This document shows, in pieces, positions 11,901 through 19,139 of a DNA stretch of 29,159 nucleotides (positions are counted from its first letter, which is position 1; every line of letters begins with the position of its first letter). Location: positions 1-29,159 of the forward strand of contig JBBBWG010004803.1 of NCBI GenBank assembly GCA_037176905.1, read 5' to 3'. A program made the position numbers and the translations under genes. The notes beneath the pieces were generated by a model, which made no database searches, was not told where the DNA came from, and saw only the letters and a list, made by a program, of their open reading frames with translations. Origin of the DNA: Azolla pinnata. Lineage: Eukaryota > Streptophyta > Polypodiopsida > Salviniales > Salviniaceae.

Positions 11901-14900
11901 ATAAATACAAAGTTGCATTTGAAGAGCCGTAGTTTTAATGAGTATATATCTTAAGATGACATTTGATAATCTACTTTAAATTATACAGGGACCTGTTGAA
12001 GGTCTTTGTAGCTGAAATATAAAGGTTTCGTACCCTCACTGTTCAAGAAAGAACAAAGATCTTATTTGAGAAATCATTATTTTCCTCATGGGACTGAGGT
12101 TAAAACATGTCTCAGAAAAGAAATATGCTTAATATCTTCTTGAATTGGTTGCATGCTGTCCTTCACAACAAATAGTGCCGCTGGATCGAAGTCAGGTCAG
12201 GGGCTATTGACCAAAGCAAGTGCGTTTGGACAGTTCCAACCTATTCCATTTTGTTCCCCTGCCCTACTTCCATTACCACATGCCCTGGTAATGTAGATTC
12301 TTTATTTCAGCATAGCTGAGAAAAAGGTTGAAATATTGGTTTAACCTGCCTCGAAAATAATTCTTTGCAGGCATTGCGAATGCTTCTGCAGCTTGGGGTC
12401 CAGCCTTCGTGGCTGAACGAGAAGTTTGCCAGAATTGCTGAAAATTCAGATGATGGAGACCTCCGGAGCTATATGCTAGAAACTTCACTTCCAGGATTAG
12501 GAGAAATAGTAGTTGCTGAGCTTTTGCTGAAGTCATTAGAACCTTATCGGAAGGCAGGCATGTTAGCAAATCTTCTTGTGGGTGAATAATATACCTTCCA
12601 AGACGATTTGTAAGAGATTCTTTTGCAGGAAAATTGCTGGATCCACAAAGATCACAGACATATGCAGCCATAGCTTCAAAAAGTTCCACGTTAAGATTTG
12701 CTTTTGCAGCTGCTCATTTTGGGGATTACAGTGAAGCTCTGTTCTGGTTGCAGTTGCCACATGCTTTAGACAATCTGAATAGAGGGTCAAATGCCTCAAT
12801 AGCATTTCAGAAGAACGTAAATACCACATCTTTGGGGGATAGGCAAGCATCTGTTATTAATGCAAATTCTTTAAATCATCGTGTCTTATTATCCGATTCT
12901 AGTTCATCAAACCGATTCTTAGATCCTACTAAAGTCCTGGTAAGTTTATAAATTGGTCGAGTGGATTGTACTTATTTATGTTGTCCTTGATCTTCTGTCT
13001 AATTATATGCTCTATGAAACAGTCAGTCCAGAAGCAGCTAGAAGTAATTCCAAATGACCAAGCACTTGTATGTGCAGCTGCCGTGGAGCGCATGAGGTGG
13101 CACGATAAACTACAAGGACCTGAAGCTGTCCAAAAACGTGTCCATGAGTATGTGCATATGTTGCAGCTCTTCCTTGAATAATGTGTTAGCGTTGGATTTC
13201 TAATCCTCATTTTGTGACAAGTAGGTATATTTCTTTAGGTGATTTTGAGGCTGCTGTAACTTTGCTACTTTCAACTCCACCTGAGAGTGCAAGCTTTTAT
13301 GTTGATGCCCTACGTGCAATTTCATTAGCATCTGCCGTTTCACCTGGATTACATGAACTTGCTGTGAAGGTGCTGTCAGCTGATATAATTATTTCTAGTG
13401 GCTAGTGACTGACTGGTAGCACTATGAGACTAACCTGTCATGTTGTGCAGGTGATTGCCGCTAACCTTGTTGCCACAGAAAATCCTCTGTCAGGAACACA
13501 TCTTCTTTGTGCTGTTGGGTGCTATCCAGAGGCGTGCACACAGGTTAGTTAGACTTGGTTCACAGGGTCAATTTCCACATGTCATTTCTAATGCTTTGGT
13601 GGGATTGGATATGTTTGCAGCTCCAAGATACTGGTCGATGGCTTGATGCAGCAACCTTAGCAGCCATCCACCTACAAGGAGCTGACTATTCAAGGTCTGA
13701 CTTACTTTTCTGTGACAAATGATTCCTTTGGATTCGTTTCTTAGCTTTTGGCTGTTGCCTTACGAGTCTCAGAAACTTAAAAAGGATAAATTAGTATCAG
13801 ATTTAATAGTTGACCATAATCTTCAATTACCACAGTATGTCAGAAATAGGGGAGATGTGGAAAGTAGGTCAGAGATAGAGCCTCATATAACAGCAGGCTA
13901 ACGGGATTCATGATTGTACCTATCCACCCATAAATGACTAAACCCTCCCTACTAAGAGAGATGTCTTCGACACATTGTCAACACGATATTTTCCGTGTGA
14001 ACATTAGATGATTGTATTTGTAATTATCGTCGTACTCTCATAGGTGAGTGGATATACAAACATTATTGTACATTGTCTCATGGGCAAATATTGGCCTAAG
14101 AAGACATTAATATATCTTTCTTTCTTTCTTTCTTTCTTGTTCTTGCTCTTTCTCAGTCTATCACCTGGGGCATTTCACAGGGTAGAAAGGGTTGCCAACA
14201 TTGGTGTTAATCTTTTTGTAAATTGCATAGATGCTTGTAAATCTCTCAACACGTAGAGTTCTTCTCAGTTTCTATGAATTTGTTTCCCATGCCACACTTC
14301 TACAAGTTCGATGACTGAAATATTACACTGAGTTGTTGGATTCATGACATGATTCACAGTTTTCTATAGTGTTGCTGTGCATATCTCGTGCTGGGTGTTT
14401 GAGTAATGTCTCTCATTTTGTCATTTCCTTTATCAGTCTCTCACCTAGTCATTTCACTAACCGATCTCTCTCATATAGTCAAAGACAATAATTTGATGTT
14501 AATGTGGCTCTCATGACATTGCAGAGTCTTGCAACGTTGGGCAGATCATGTGCTTTATAATGAAAAACATTTATGGAGGTAAATGTTTTCTAGATTCATT
14601 CCAGTTCAGAGTTTTCTCTTAGTTTCTTGAATAACACAATGGTTTTTATGGCAGAGCAATGATATTATACGTGGCTGCTGGTGCTTTAAGTGATGCCCTT
14701 GCAGCACTGCGGGGCGCCAGACAACCTGATACAGCGGCCATGTTTTTATTGGCTTGTCATGAGTGGAAGATGGTGGCCTCACCAGATGCTACGCAGGATC
14801 TGGGACATGAACCATCTCCAAGCACAGAAAACTTCGTCTTATATGAGCTCAACCTGCCTGGGGATTTGAGTAAGAAGAAAGATGAGATACGAGCAGTATG

Positions 14901-14970
14901 TGAGTATTATGCACAGTATCAAATCACGTTGGCACATCTATGTACTGGAGTTCTACACATACCTACCTGA
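221..14970 (+). CDS. WDR11: WD repeat-containing protein 11 (WDR11), 20 exons, about 1377 aa
   Basis: Exons read by homology and splice signals: 221-1251, 2035-2521, 2638-2725, 2802-2983, 5744-5880, 7759-7825, 7927-8113, 8210-8327, 8436-8511, 8601-8783, 10528-10688, 12176-12287, 12371-12557, 12629-12939, 13023-13147, 13225-13369, 13451-13543, 13621-13694, 14525-14578, 14655-14970. All junctions keep frame; 19 introns, all GT-AG except intron 13 (GC-AG). The product matches plant WDR11 along its length, including VMGDRSGNIRWWDVTTG and the C-terminal PDTAAMFLLACHE and VCEYYAQYQ blocks. Family members run about 1200-1350 residues. In animals WDR11 forms a complex with FAM91A1 and C17orf75 that helps golgins capture endosome-derived AP-1 vesicles at the trans-Golgi; a matching plant role is inference. 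The start at 221 is the first ATG in this frame, but a splice-acceptor-like pyrimidine tract and AG end at 214, so an upstream coding exon cannot be excluded. Identity is secure; single exon edges could be off by a few bases. Confidence 0.93.
1252..2034 (+). other. WDR11 intron 1 (783 bp)
   Basis: Donor GTGGGT follows the LRK codons at 1251; acceptor TTTGCAG ends at 2034. Translation downstream resumes without a gap relative to homologues. I see no gene, repeat or transposon signature inside. Confidence 0.75.
2984..5743 (+). other. WDR11 intron 4 (2760 bp), no recognisable content
   Basis: Bounded by GAG|GTATGT and CATACAG|ATTAAA. It is the largest intron. Short spurious ORFs occur on both strands, but none has a recognisable domain or coding-like composition. 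It may hold decayed transposon sequence that I cannot identify by eye. Confidence 0.7.
5881..7758 (+). other. WDR11 intron 5 (1878 bp) containing a LINE relic
   Basis: Donor GTTCGC after the SGR codons; acceptor ATCATAG before YLLILFRE. The Arg codon is split across the intron. Most of the right half is an antisense LINE remnant, listed separately. The stretch 5900-6400 shows nothing clearly identifiable. Confidence 0.75.
6424..7420 (-). mobile_element. Decayed LINE (non-LTR retrotransposon), 3' part of the ORF, in intron 5
   Basis: Reading the minus strand from 7420 downward, with frame changes, gives in order: a segment typical of the region after the RT catalytic box (ALLVNLNK), LGVTLTGALLSLHE, the diagnostic LINE block SLFDTLVTPTLLYGVEIWGP (about 7131-7072), ATPIVTKALLR, and a C-terminal domain (6816-6424) ending in EERVCQLC, the start of the terminal Cys-rich motif. 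Several stops and frameshifts show it is dead. It lies antisense to WDR11 and inside an intron, so it should not affect the protein. The relic may extend to about 7641, but that part is not convincing. No poly(A) tail or target duplication was located. Confidence 0.75.
8784..10527 (+). other. WDR11 intron 10 (1744 bp)
   Basis: Donor GTAAGT after IYDL; acceptor TTTGCAG at 10521-10527 before NTQDPLKN. Besides an interstitial telomere-type repeat near 9551 I see no gene or clear transposon. Two purine-rich stretches (9780-9850) open a small ORF that looks like chance. Confidence 0.75.
9551..9572. repeat. Interstitial plant telomere repeat, (AGGGTTT)3
   Basis: Three perfect consecutive AGGGTTT units plus one base, the Arabidopsis-type plant telomere repeat, inside intron 10. 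Short interstitial arrays like this are usually explained as break-repair scars or telo-box-like sequence; the cause here is unknown. Confidence 0.9.
10689..12175 (+). other. WDR11 intron 11 (1487 bp)
   Basis: Donor GTATGG interrupts the Ile codon after EVN; acceptor AAATAG ends at 12175. Bases 11340-11560 are rich in AAACC/GGTTT-type motifs like those at 15600-17390, possibly a fragment of the same repeat class. Nothing else is recognisable. Confidence 0.7.
12558..12628 (+). other. WDR11 intron 13, probable GC-AG intron (71 bp)
   Basis: Splicing CAG|GCATGT to TTTTGCAG|GAAAAT joins EPYRKAG to KLLDPQRS with the same spacing as homologues. The only fitting GT donor (12582) would add eight residues (MLANLLVG) and leave a 47-bp intron, shorter than plant introns usually are. 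Both options keep frame, so cDNA would decide. Confidence 0.65.
13695..14524 (+). other. WDR11 intron 18 (830 bp) with a (TTTC)n run
   Basis: Donor GTCTGA after DYS and a split Arg codon; acceptor ATTGCAG ends at 14524. It contains a short CTTT/TTTC tandem run at about 14118-14139 and a T-rich tract after it. No other feature is seen. Confidence 0.75.
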
Positions 14971-15570
14971 ATCAAACTTAGTGATTTAACTTCTATTAGT
15001 AAAAATATCGCATGAGTTCTCCAAAGCACAATGATCTGCCAACAGTATTAATGAGAGCAGCTTTCCGATTGCTTTGGAGAACTCATGTGTAGTTTTCCTT
15101 CTTGGTGGTGAAAAATTTTCATAATCTGTGCAGTTCATGCGCAAAATTTGTTGCAGGGATTACTGATGTAATTCTCAAGAAAATATTCTAAACCCAAGCA
15201 GTCATGAGAATTGACATTCAAATTCAAAGTTCCTTTCGTTTTAGGAACAGTGCCATAAATTTCCCTTGGATGTTTGTTTCATCAAACTTTTTTCAGTTGT
15301 ACAAGCTGAATACATTTGATCCCTGAGTAATGTAATGGAAAAAACCTATGAAGAAAAGGATCCTCACATTGGTGAGGGACTATCACATTTTGGCGCATTT
15401 ATCTCATGGAGCTGAACGAAATTTTTATTTGCTCTACTATGGTTTGCTACGATACCTCGTATATTCTGATGTTATCACGTTAAACTACTTTGTGTTCTAA
15501 ATACTAGGGTGGCCTTGACAAATAGATTTACATGGTTATTTACAAGGTCTCAGTATGAATAGCAGTAAAC
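14971..15570. other. WDR11 3' flank
   Basis: Apart from the foldback at 15011-15087 there is no ORF of note. The nearest clear AATAAA on the + strand is at 15652-15657, about 680 bases past the stop; the real polyadenylation site cannot be set from sequence alone. Confidence 0.5.
15011..15087. repeat. Perfect 18-bp inverted repeat (foldback) in the WDR11 3' region
   Basis: CATGAGTTCTCCAAAGCA at 15011-15028 is exactly reverse-complemented at 15070-15087, leaving a 41-base loop. It starts 41 bases after the stop codon, so it probably lies in the 3' UTR and could form a stable hairpin in the transcript. It could also be a tiny foldback element. Confidence 0.85.
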
Positions 15571-17390
15571 TAGGATGGGCGTACTGATTGGTTTGCTTTG
15601 GTTTGGCTCCAGCCATTAGTGGTTTGGAGCAACCAGCTCCAAACTGATTTTAATAAACTCTTGAAATTTCTTTTTAAAATATGAAAGTTACTAGTTTTAT
15701 AATGTGCTTACATTGATTTATTTATCTAGTTTGAGCTTAATCAAAATTAGCTTCTTAACAAAGTCTTGAATACCTTATCAGTCTAGATGTTGCAGATTTT
15801 TGCTTCATGGGTTATGATTTTATTGCCCGTTGTATACAAGTAAATTTTTTTGGGTAGATACACTAGTCTTATCTATCGATTGATTTTTAGTTTTATATAC
15901 CATTGGTGATCAGCGGTTTTGTCTTTGTATATCTGAGCCATATTAGAGTTATTCTAGTGTTTTGTCTCAATTGTATGTTTCACCTTCCATCGGTTAAAAT
16001 GTTAAACCTTTTCTAGAAAAATAAAACTAACAAGTTTGGGAATTGGTCAAGGCTAAACCAATTAAGTTCAAACTTGTCAAAGCCTAGACCTTTCCTCAAT
16101 GGTTTTGGCTTAATCGATTTGGATCAAGTTTTCTATAGCTTTGAACCAAATTTTGTTTGAGATTGAGTATATGTCAGATCTTCTGTAGAGGATACATTAT
16201 TTCAGTTTCTATTTTTAGATGTCATTTTTTTCTTTTTTAAGATTCACTTGTAAGTATTAAATAAAATTGTTTGCTTGTTACATTTATTTTCAACCAGAGA
16301 GGGCGTTTGCTTTGGCTACTCTCTTTTATTGTTATTTTCTATACTCTTTTCAATTTGTATTCTAATTACATGGTTTCCACTTTTTGTTCTATAAACCATG
16401 TTTACATAGTTATCGGTGAGGAAAGAGCCATCGGGGTGACTAATAATGACACATCCTTGAATAATAATAGAATAGGCCTCTATCTCACACTAATGAAAAT
16501 TACTACATTATTTGACGACCTTATCAAAGTCTTCCTTTATATTATCCTATCAGGTTTTAATTGTGTGTATAATGTATAAACTTACCCCAAATTCTTTTCA
16601 TTGCTTTTGCAAGTAGTTCTAACACATTGTCAAAATACTTATTGTACCTATCTTTTCAAATATACTAAAGTGTCATTCCACATATTATCTCTCACAAGGC
16701 ATCTGCCTCATGAAAATAGGAATAAGCAATGACTTGGCTTAGCTCAAATCGGCTTGAGAAATCCCAAGCCAAACCAAGTTAAACCAAGCCATTAAAAAAA
16801 TGTCAAGCCTAAGCCAAGCCATAAAGTCACATAAGTCAAACCATGTAAGCCAAAACCATATAAACCAAAACCATTAAAGAGAATTGCAATTCAAATTGTC
16901 TTAAGTTGAGTCATTCAAGATAAAACCGGTTAAACCATTTAAACCACTTCATTATTTTAGCATATAAGTTATCTGACAGTGAAACAAAACTAAGTAGTGC
17001 AAAGTCATCAATGGAGGAATCATGGAGGAGAAGAGACCAGGAGGAGACTTGGACTGTCCAAAAATCAAAGCAACATTAAAAAAAGGAGTTTCTTTAAAAT
17101 AAAAATAAAAAGAGAAATCTTGAGAATCTTGAATATGGGGTACAATCATAAATTTGTGTGAATTTAAAGAAACATTAAGAGAAAATCAAATAAAATCAAG
17201 AAGAACATTTATAAGGCACAATCTACAACTATATTAAAAACATTGTTTAAGCTATTTTAAGTAATAGTTTTAAGCCGTATAAGCCGCAAACCATATAAAC
17301 TAACATCCCTCAAGCCAAAACGACTTGAAACCAAGTCGTTTATTAATCTTAAAGCTCAAACCAAACCAAGTCAAACCGGTTGCATTTATA
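15571..17390. mobile_element. Possible decayed hAT-like element with AAGCCAAACC-type inverted arrays
   Basis: Left part (about 15590-16120) is rich in TTTGGTTTGGCT-type motifs; right part (about 16735-17390) repeats the complementary AAGCCAAACC/AAACCATA type. The left edge reads TAGGATGGGC..., and near 17305 the sequence reads TAACATCCCTCA, resembling the opposite ends of plant elements that start TAGGGATG. No matching target duplication was found and the motif run continues past 17313. The AT-rich middle holds a 102-codon ORF (16271-16579) with no recognised domain. Confidence 0.35.
15622..15644. repeat. 9-bp stem, 5-base loop hairpin
   Basis: GTTTGGAGC at 15622-15630, loop AACCA, then GCTCCAAAC at 15636-15644. 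It sits in the GGTTTGG-rich region and just before AATAAA at 15652. Confidence 0.8.
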
Positions 17391-17394
17391 ATTG

Positions 17395-17933
17395 TAGCTA
17401 TAGTTGCACTAACGGCTGCGTTTACATGTGTAGCTACAATTGTAGTAAATGTTGCATTTACAGGTGCAGTAAAGGTCGCGACTATAAGTATAGTAAAGGT
17501 CACATCTGTAGCTGTAGTAAAGGTTGTGTCTATAGGTGCAGTAAAGATTACGTCTACAGGTGCAACTACAATTGTAGTAGAAGTCGTTTCTATAGGTGCA
17601 GTAAAGGTTATATCTATAGGTGTAGTTACATGTGCAATAAAGGTTGTGTCTATAGGTGTAGTAAAAGTCACGTCTACAAGTGCAATAAAGGTCGTTCTAT
17701 ATGTGTAGAAAAGGTCGTGGTAAAAGTTGCGGTAAAGGTCACGGTAAAGGTCGTGGTAACGTTATGGTAAAAGTTACAGTAAATTTGCGGTAATGGTCAC
17801 AGTAAAGGTCAAAGTAAAAGCGTGACAAATTTTTTATGTCCTTTACCGCGAATTTTCTTGCGATGTTTTATGAAAACTCGACGAAGAAATTTCATGGTAA
17901 GTGGGACGTCATACTCGCTAATACCTTCTAGTG
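17395..17933. mobile_element. Right end of a CACTA transposon with subterminal repeats
   Basis: The stretch ends CTAATACCTTCTAGTG at 17933. Its reverse complement starts CACTAGAAGGTATTAGCGAG, matching the left ends at 20960 (CACTATAAAGTATTGGCGAG) and 25247 (CACTACAAGGTATTGG). Some 85-130 bases inward the match resumes around a shared GTAAAGGACATAAAA block, so the terminal repeat exceeds 100 bp. Inside are many GGTAAAGGTCGCGG-like motifs, the inverse of the TTTACCGCGACC motifs at the left ends. The matching left end of this copy was not found to the left, so it is truncated or very diverged. No transposase is seen. Confidence 0.75.
17455..17700. repeat. 24-bp tandem repeat within the CACTA subterminal region
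   Basis: About ten degenerate copies of a unit like TATAGGTGCAGTAAAGGTTG plus a few bases (total 24) run head to tail. As 24 is a multiple of three and the unit lacks stops, three frames stay open across both strands and give 8-residue-periodic peptides. This is repeat structure, not a gene. Confidence 0.8.
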
Positions 17934-18635
17934 AGGATAACCAAAATGAGAAGAACAAATAAAAAATAAAATTTATGTTTATCATGCATATGAATAGGGC
18001 AAGATTCAAATCTTCTACCTCAATGTTAATAAATTATAGACTTACCATTACCATAACATTACATTAATATTATTTAACATTTCATAGTAGATGAACCGAG
18101 GATCACATGCATCTTCTATTAAAAAGAACTTTTGCATAACTAGTAGTGTGCATAAGCAGAACTAGTAGTGCGCATGAAGAGAACATCCAAAGCACTCATG
18201 CACTAGTAATATGCATGAGCATTGCTAGTAAGTCTGCATGAGCACAACTAGCAGTATGCATGAAGAGAACATGCAAAGCACTCATGCACAATTAGCAGTG
18301 TGCTTGAAAACAACTAGTAGTTGTGTGCATGAGGTCTATAATTAGATCTCTCCATGTGGCAAGCTATACTTAGCCTTTTTAATTCTATATAAGAGGAGCA
18401 TGATGTATTGTGAGAGGTAATTTTGGGTTAATTAATCAAGAAAATACACTCATAGGATTTATGAGACTTTAATCTACATCTCTCTCTCTCTCTCTTCATT
18501 AATCCATACATATCTCTCTATCTAATTCAATTCATAATTAATCTCTTGTTTTGATCTCACCCTCTTAGTCCAAAACCTCAGCAATTCCCATCCTCTTCAT
18601 GTAACAATCTAACATCATACGACACGACAATGGCA
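17934..18635 (+). mobile_element. Repeat A: solo-LTR-like sequence with internal 5' repeats and a TATA box
   Basis: This ~700-bp unit recurs in part at 24797-25246 (same strand) and 24481-24770 (opposite strand). It has internal imperfect repeats (18120-18345) built on GCATGAAGAGAACATGCAAA and CATGCAC, then TATA-like CTATATAAGAGGAGC near 18387, then a pyrimidine-rich tract with (CT)n at 18480-18494. That order (repeats, TATA, CT-rich leader) resembles U3-R-U5 of an LTR. No adjoining coding region can be assigned to it. Its left edge abuts the CACTA right end at 17933. Confidence 0.6.
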
Positions 18636-18712
18636 AGCCGGAAAAAGTATGCCATGGCCCTCCCATATTGGCTAGCAATGTTTTACCCATTGCCTTCTAG
18701 CATGTAGAAAGG
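18636..18712. other. Short spacer between repeat A and the gypsy LTR
   Basis: 77 bases with no recognised feature; probably the flank into which the minus-strand gypsy element inserted. Confidence 0.4.
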
Positions 18713-19122
18713 TGTCAAAACCGAGTAAGAGGTTGAAGAAAGAATGTTGGAGAACAGAAGAAGACAGGAGAGTGGACTGATAAGAGAATAATGTGTTTAT
18801 TAAAATAAAATGTATATAAGAGGAGTTGGATACAATGTACGCTTCTAGAGCTTAAGATTGGTGTTGATTTGAACTGATTTATATGATCTATATGCCTCTA
18901 TTTATAGGGTCCTATAGAATAACGCCTAAAGATTTTTAGAATGTTTTAGACCAAAAATATTCTAGGATGTTCTAGAAGATTCTAGAATGTTTTAGAATGT
19001 TCTAGAGTTTTCTCTGATACAAGAATTACTATATTATAAAAGTAGCCTTTATCATTTCATGTTTGATAGCCTATCTTAATGATTAGGCTTAGGTCATGTG
19101 TAATATAATACACGATCCTACA
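18713..19122 (-). mobile_element. 3' LTR of the minus-strand Ty3/gypsy element
   Basis: On the minus strand it runs from TGTAGGATCGTG (19122) to TTTTGACA (18713), the usual TG...CA ends, directly after the end of the pol/chromodomain reading. It contains a TATA box (TATAAATA, minus, 18906-18899), an array of TTC/GAA half-sites just upstream of it, and AATAAA (minus) near 18797-18802. The length of about 410 bp is normal for a plant gypsy LTR. The partner 5' LTR is not in the window, so LTR identity could not be compared. Confidence 0.7.
18934..19012 (-). promoter_or_regulatory. Heat-shock-element-like array in the gypsy LTR
   Basis: From 18960 to 19012 the sequence is eleven half-sites at exact 5-bp pitch alternating TTC and GAA (TTC, GGA, TTC, GAA, TTC, GAA, TTT, GAA, TTC, GAG, TTC). 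A weaker run of the same pattern is at 18934-18951. This is the nTTCnnGAAn arrangement bound by heat shock factor trimers. It starts about 28 bases upstream (in minus orientation) of the TATA box. Confidence 0.75.
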
Positions 19123-19139
19123 TTCAAGCCTTGGTGAAG

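Larger units (their letters stand above)
5744..12287 (+). other. WDR11 second propeller region (exons 5-12, residues 597-943)
   Basis: Exon 5 begins with a variable loop and continues VTCVRSGQSKAFRVLQKPER. Exon 6 gives YLLILFREAPAEVWAMTKNP. Exon 7 has ALPFTVMEWALPPAPK and a Ser-rich linker. Exons 8-9 give LVNGSLGVFELRGRRVRDF and RPKWPSASF. Exon 10 carries the clearest WD repeat, GNIRWWDVTTG, then RRIKFAPVAPGD and GRVAVLFNDHTFAIYDL. Exon 11 ends in LLCIAGADGSFRLLEVN, and exon 12 (FQPIPFCSPALLPLPHAL) bridges to the helical region. Exon 12 is short and lies beyond a 1.5-kb intron; I placed it by that conserved motif and because the AT plus T phase across 10688 and 12176 restores the frame. Confidence 0.85.
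12371..14970 (+). other. WDR11 C-terminal helical region (exons 13-20, residues 944-1377)
   Basis: Eight exons with mostly short introns (71-83 bp, except intron 18 at 830 bp) encode a predominantly helical region. Recognisable blocks are LRMLLQLGVQPSWL, ELLLKSLEPYRKAG, RFAFAAAHFGDYSEALFWLQ, RMRWHDKLQGPEAVQKRVHE, FEAAVTLLLSTPPESASFY, LSGTHLLCAVGCYPEACTQ, RWADHVLYNEKHLWRAMILY and LPGDLSKKKDEIRAVCEYYA. A family-wide hydrophilic linker falls in exon 14. The stop is TGA at 14968-14970, close to where homologues end. The helical-solenoid assignment is family knowledge; the sequence itself shows the conserved blocks and amphipathic Ala/Leu-rich segments. Confidence 0.85.

Noticed and set aside
12582-12628. 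47-bp GT-AG intron in WDR11
   Set aside because: Would add eight residues absent from homologues and be unusually short; the GC donor at 12558 fits better, though cDNA could reverse this.
12273-12850. Minus-strand ORFs of 95 and 138 codons
   Set aside because: Antisense shadows of WDR11 exons 13 and 14.
17300-17770. Overlapping ORFs of 114-127 codons on both strands
   Set aside because: They translate a 24-bp tandem repeat of a CACTA subterminal region; periodic peptides on both strands are a repeat artefact.
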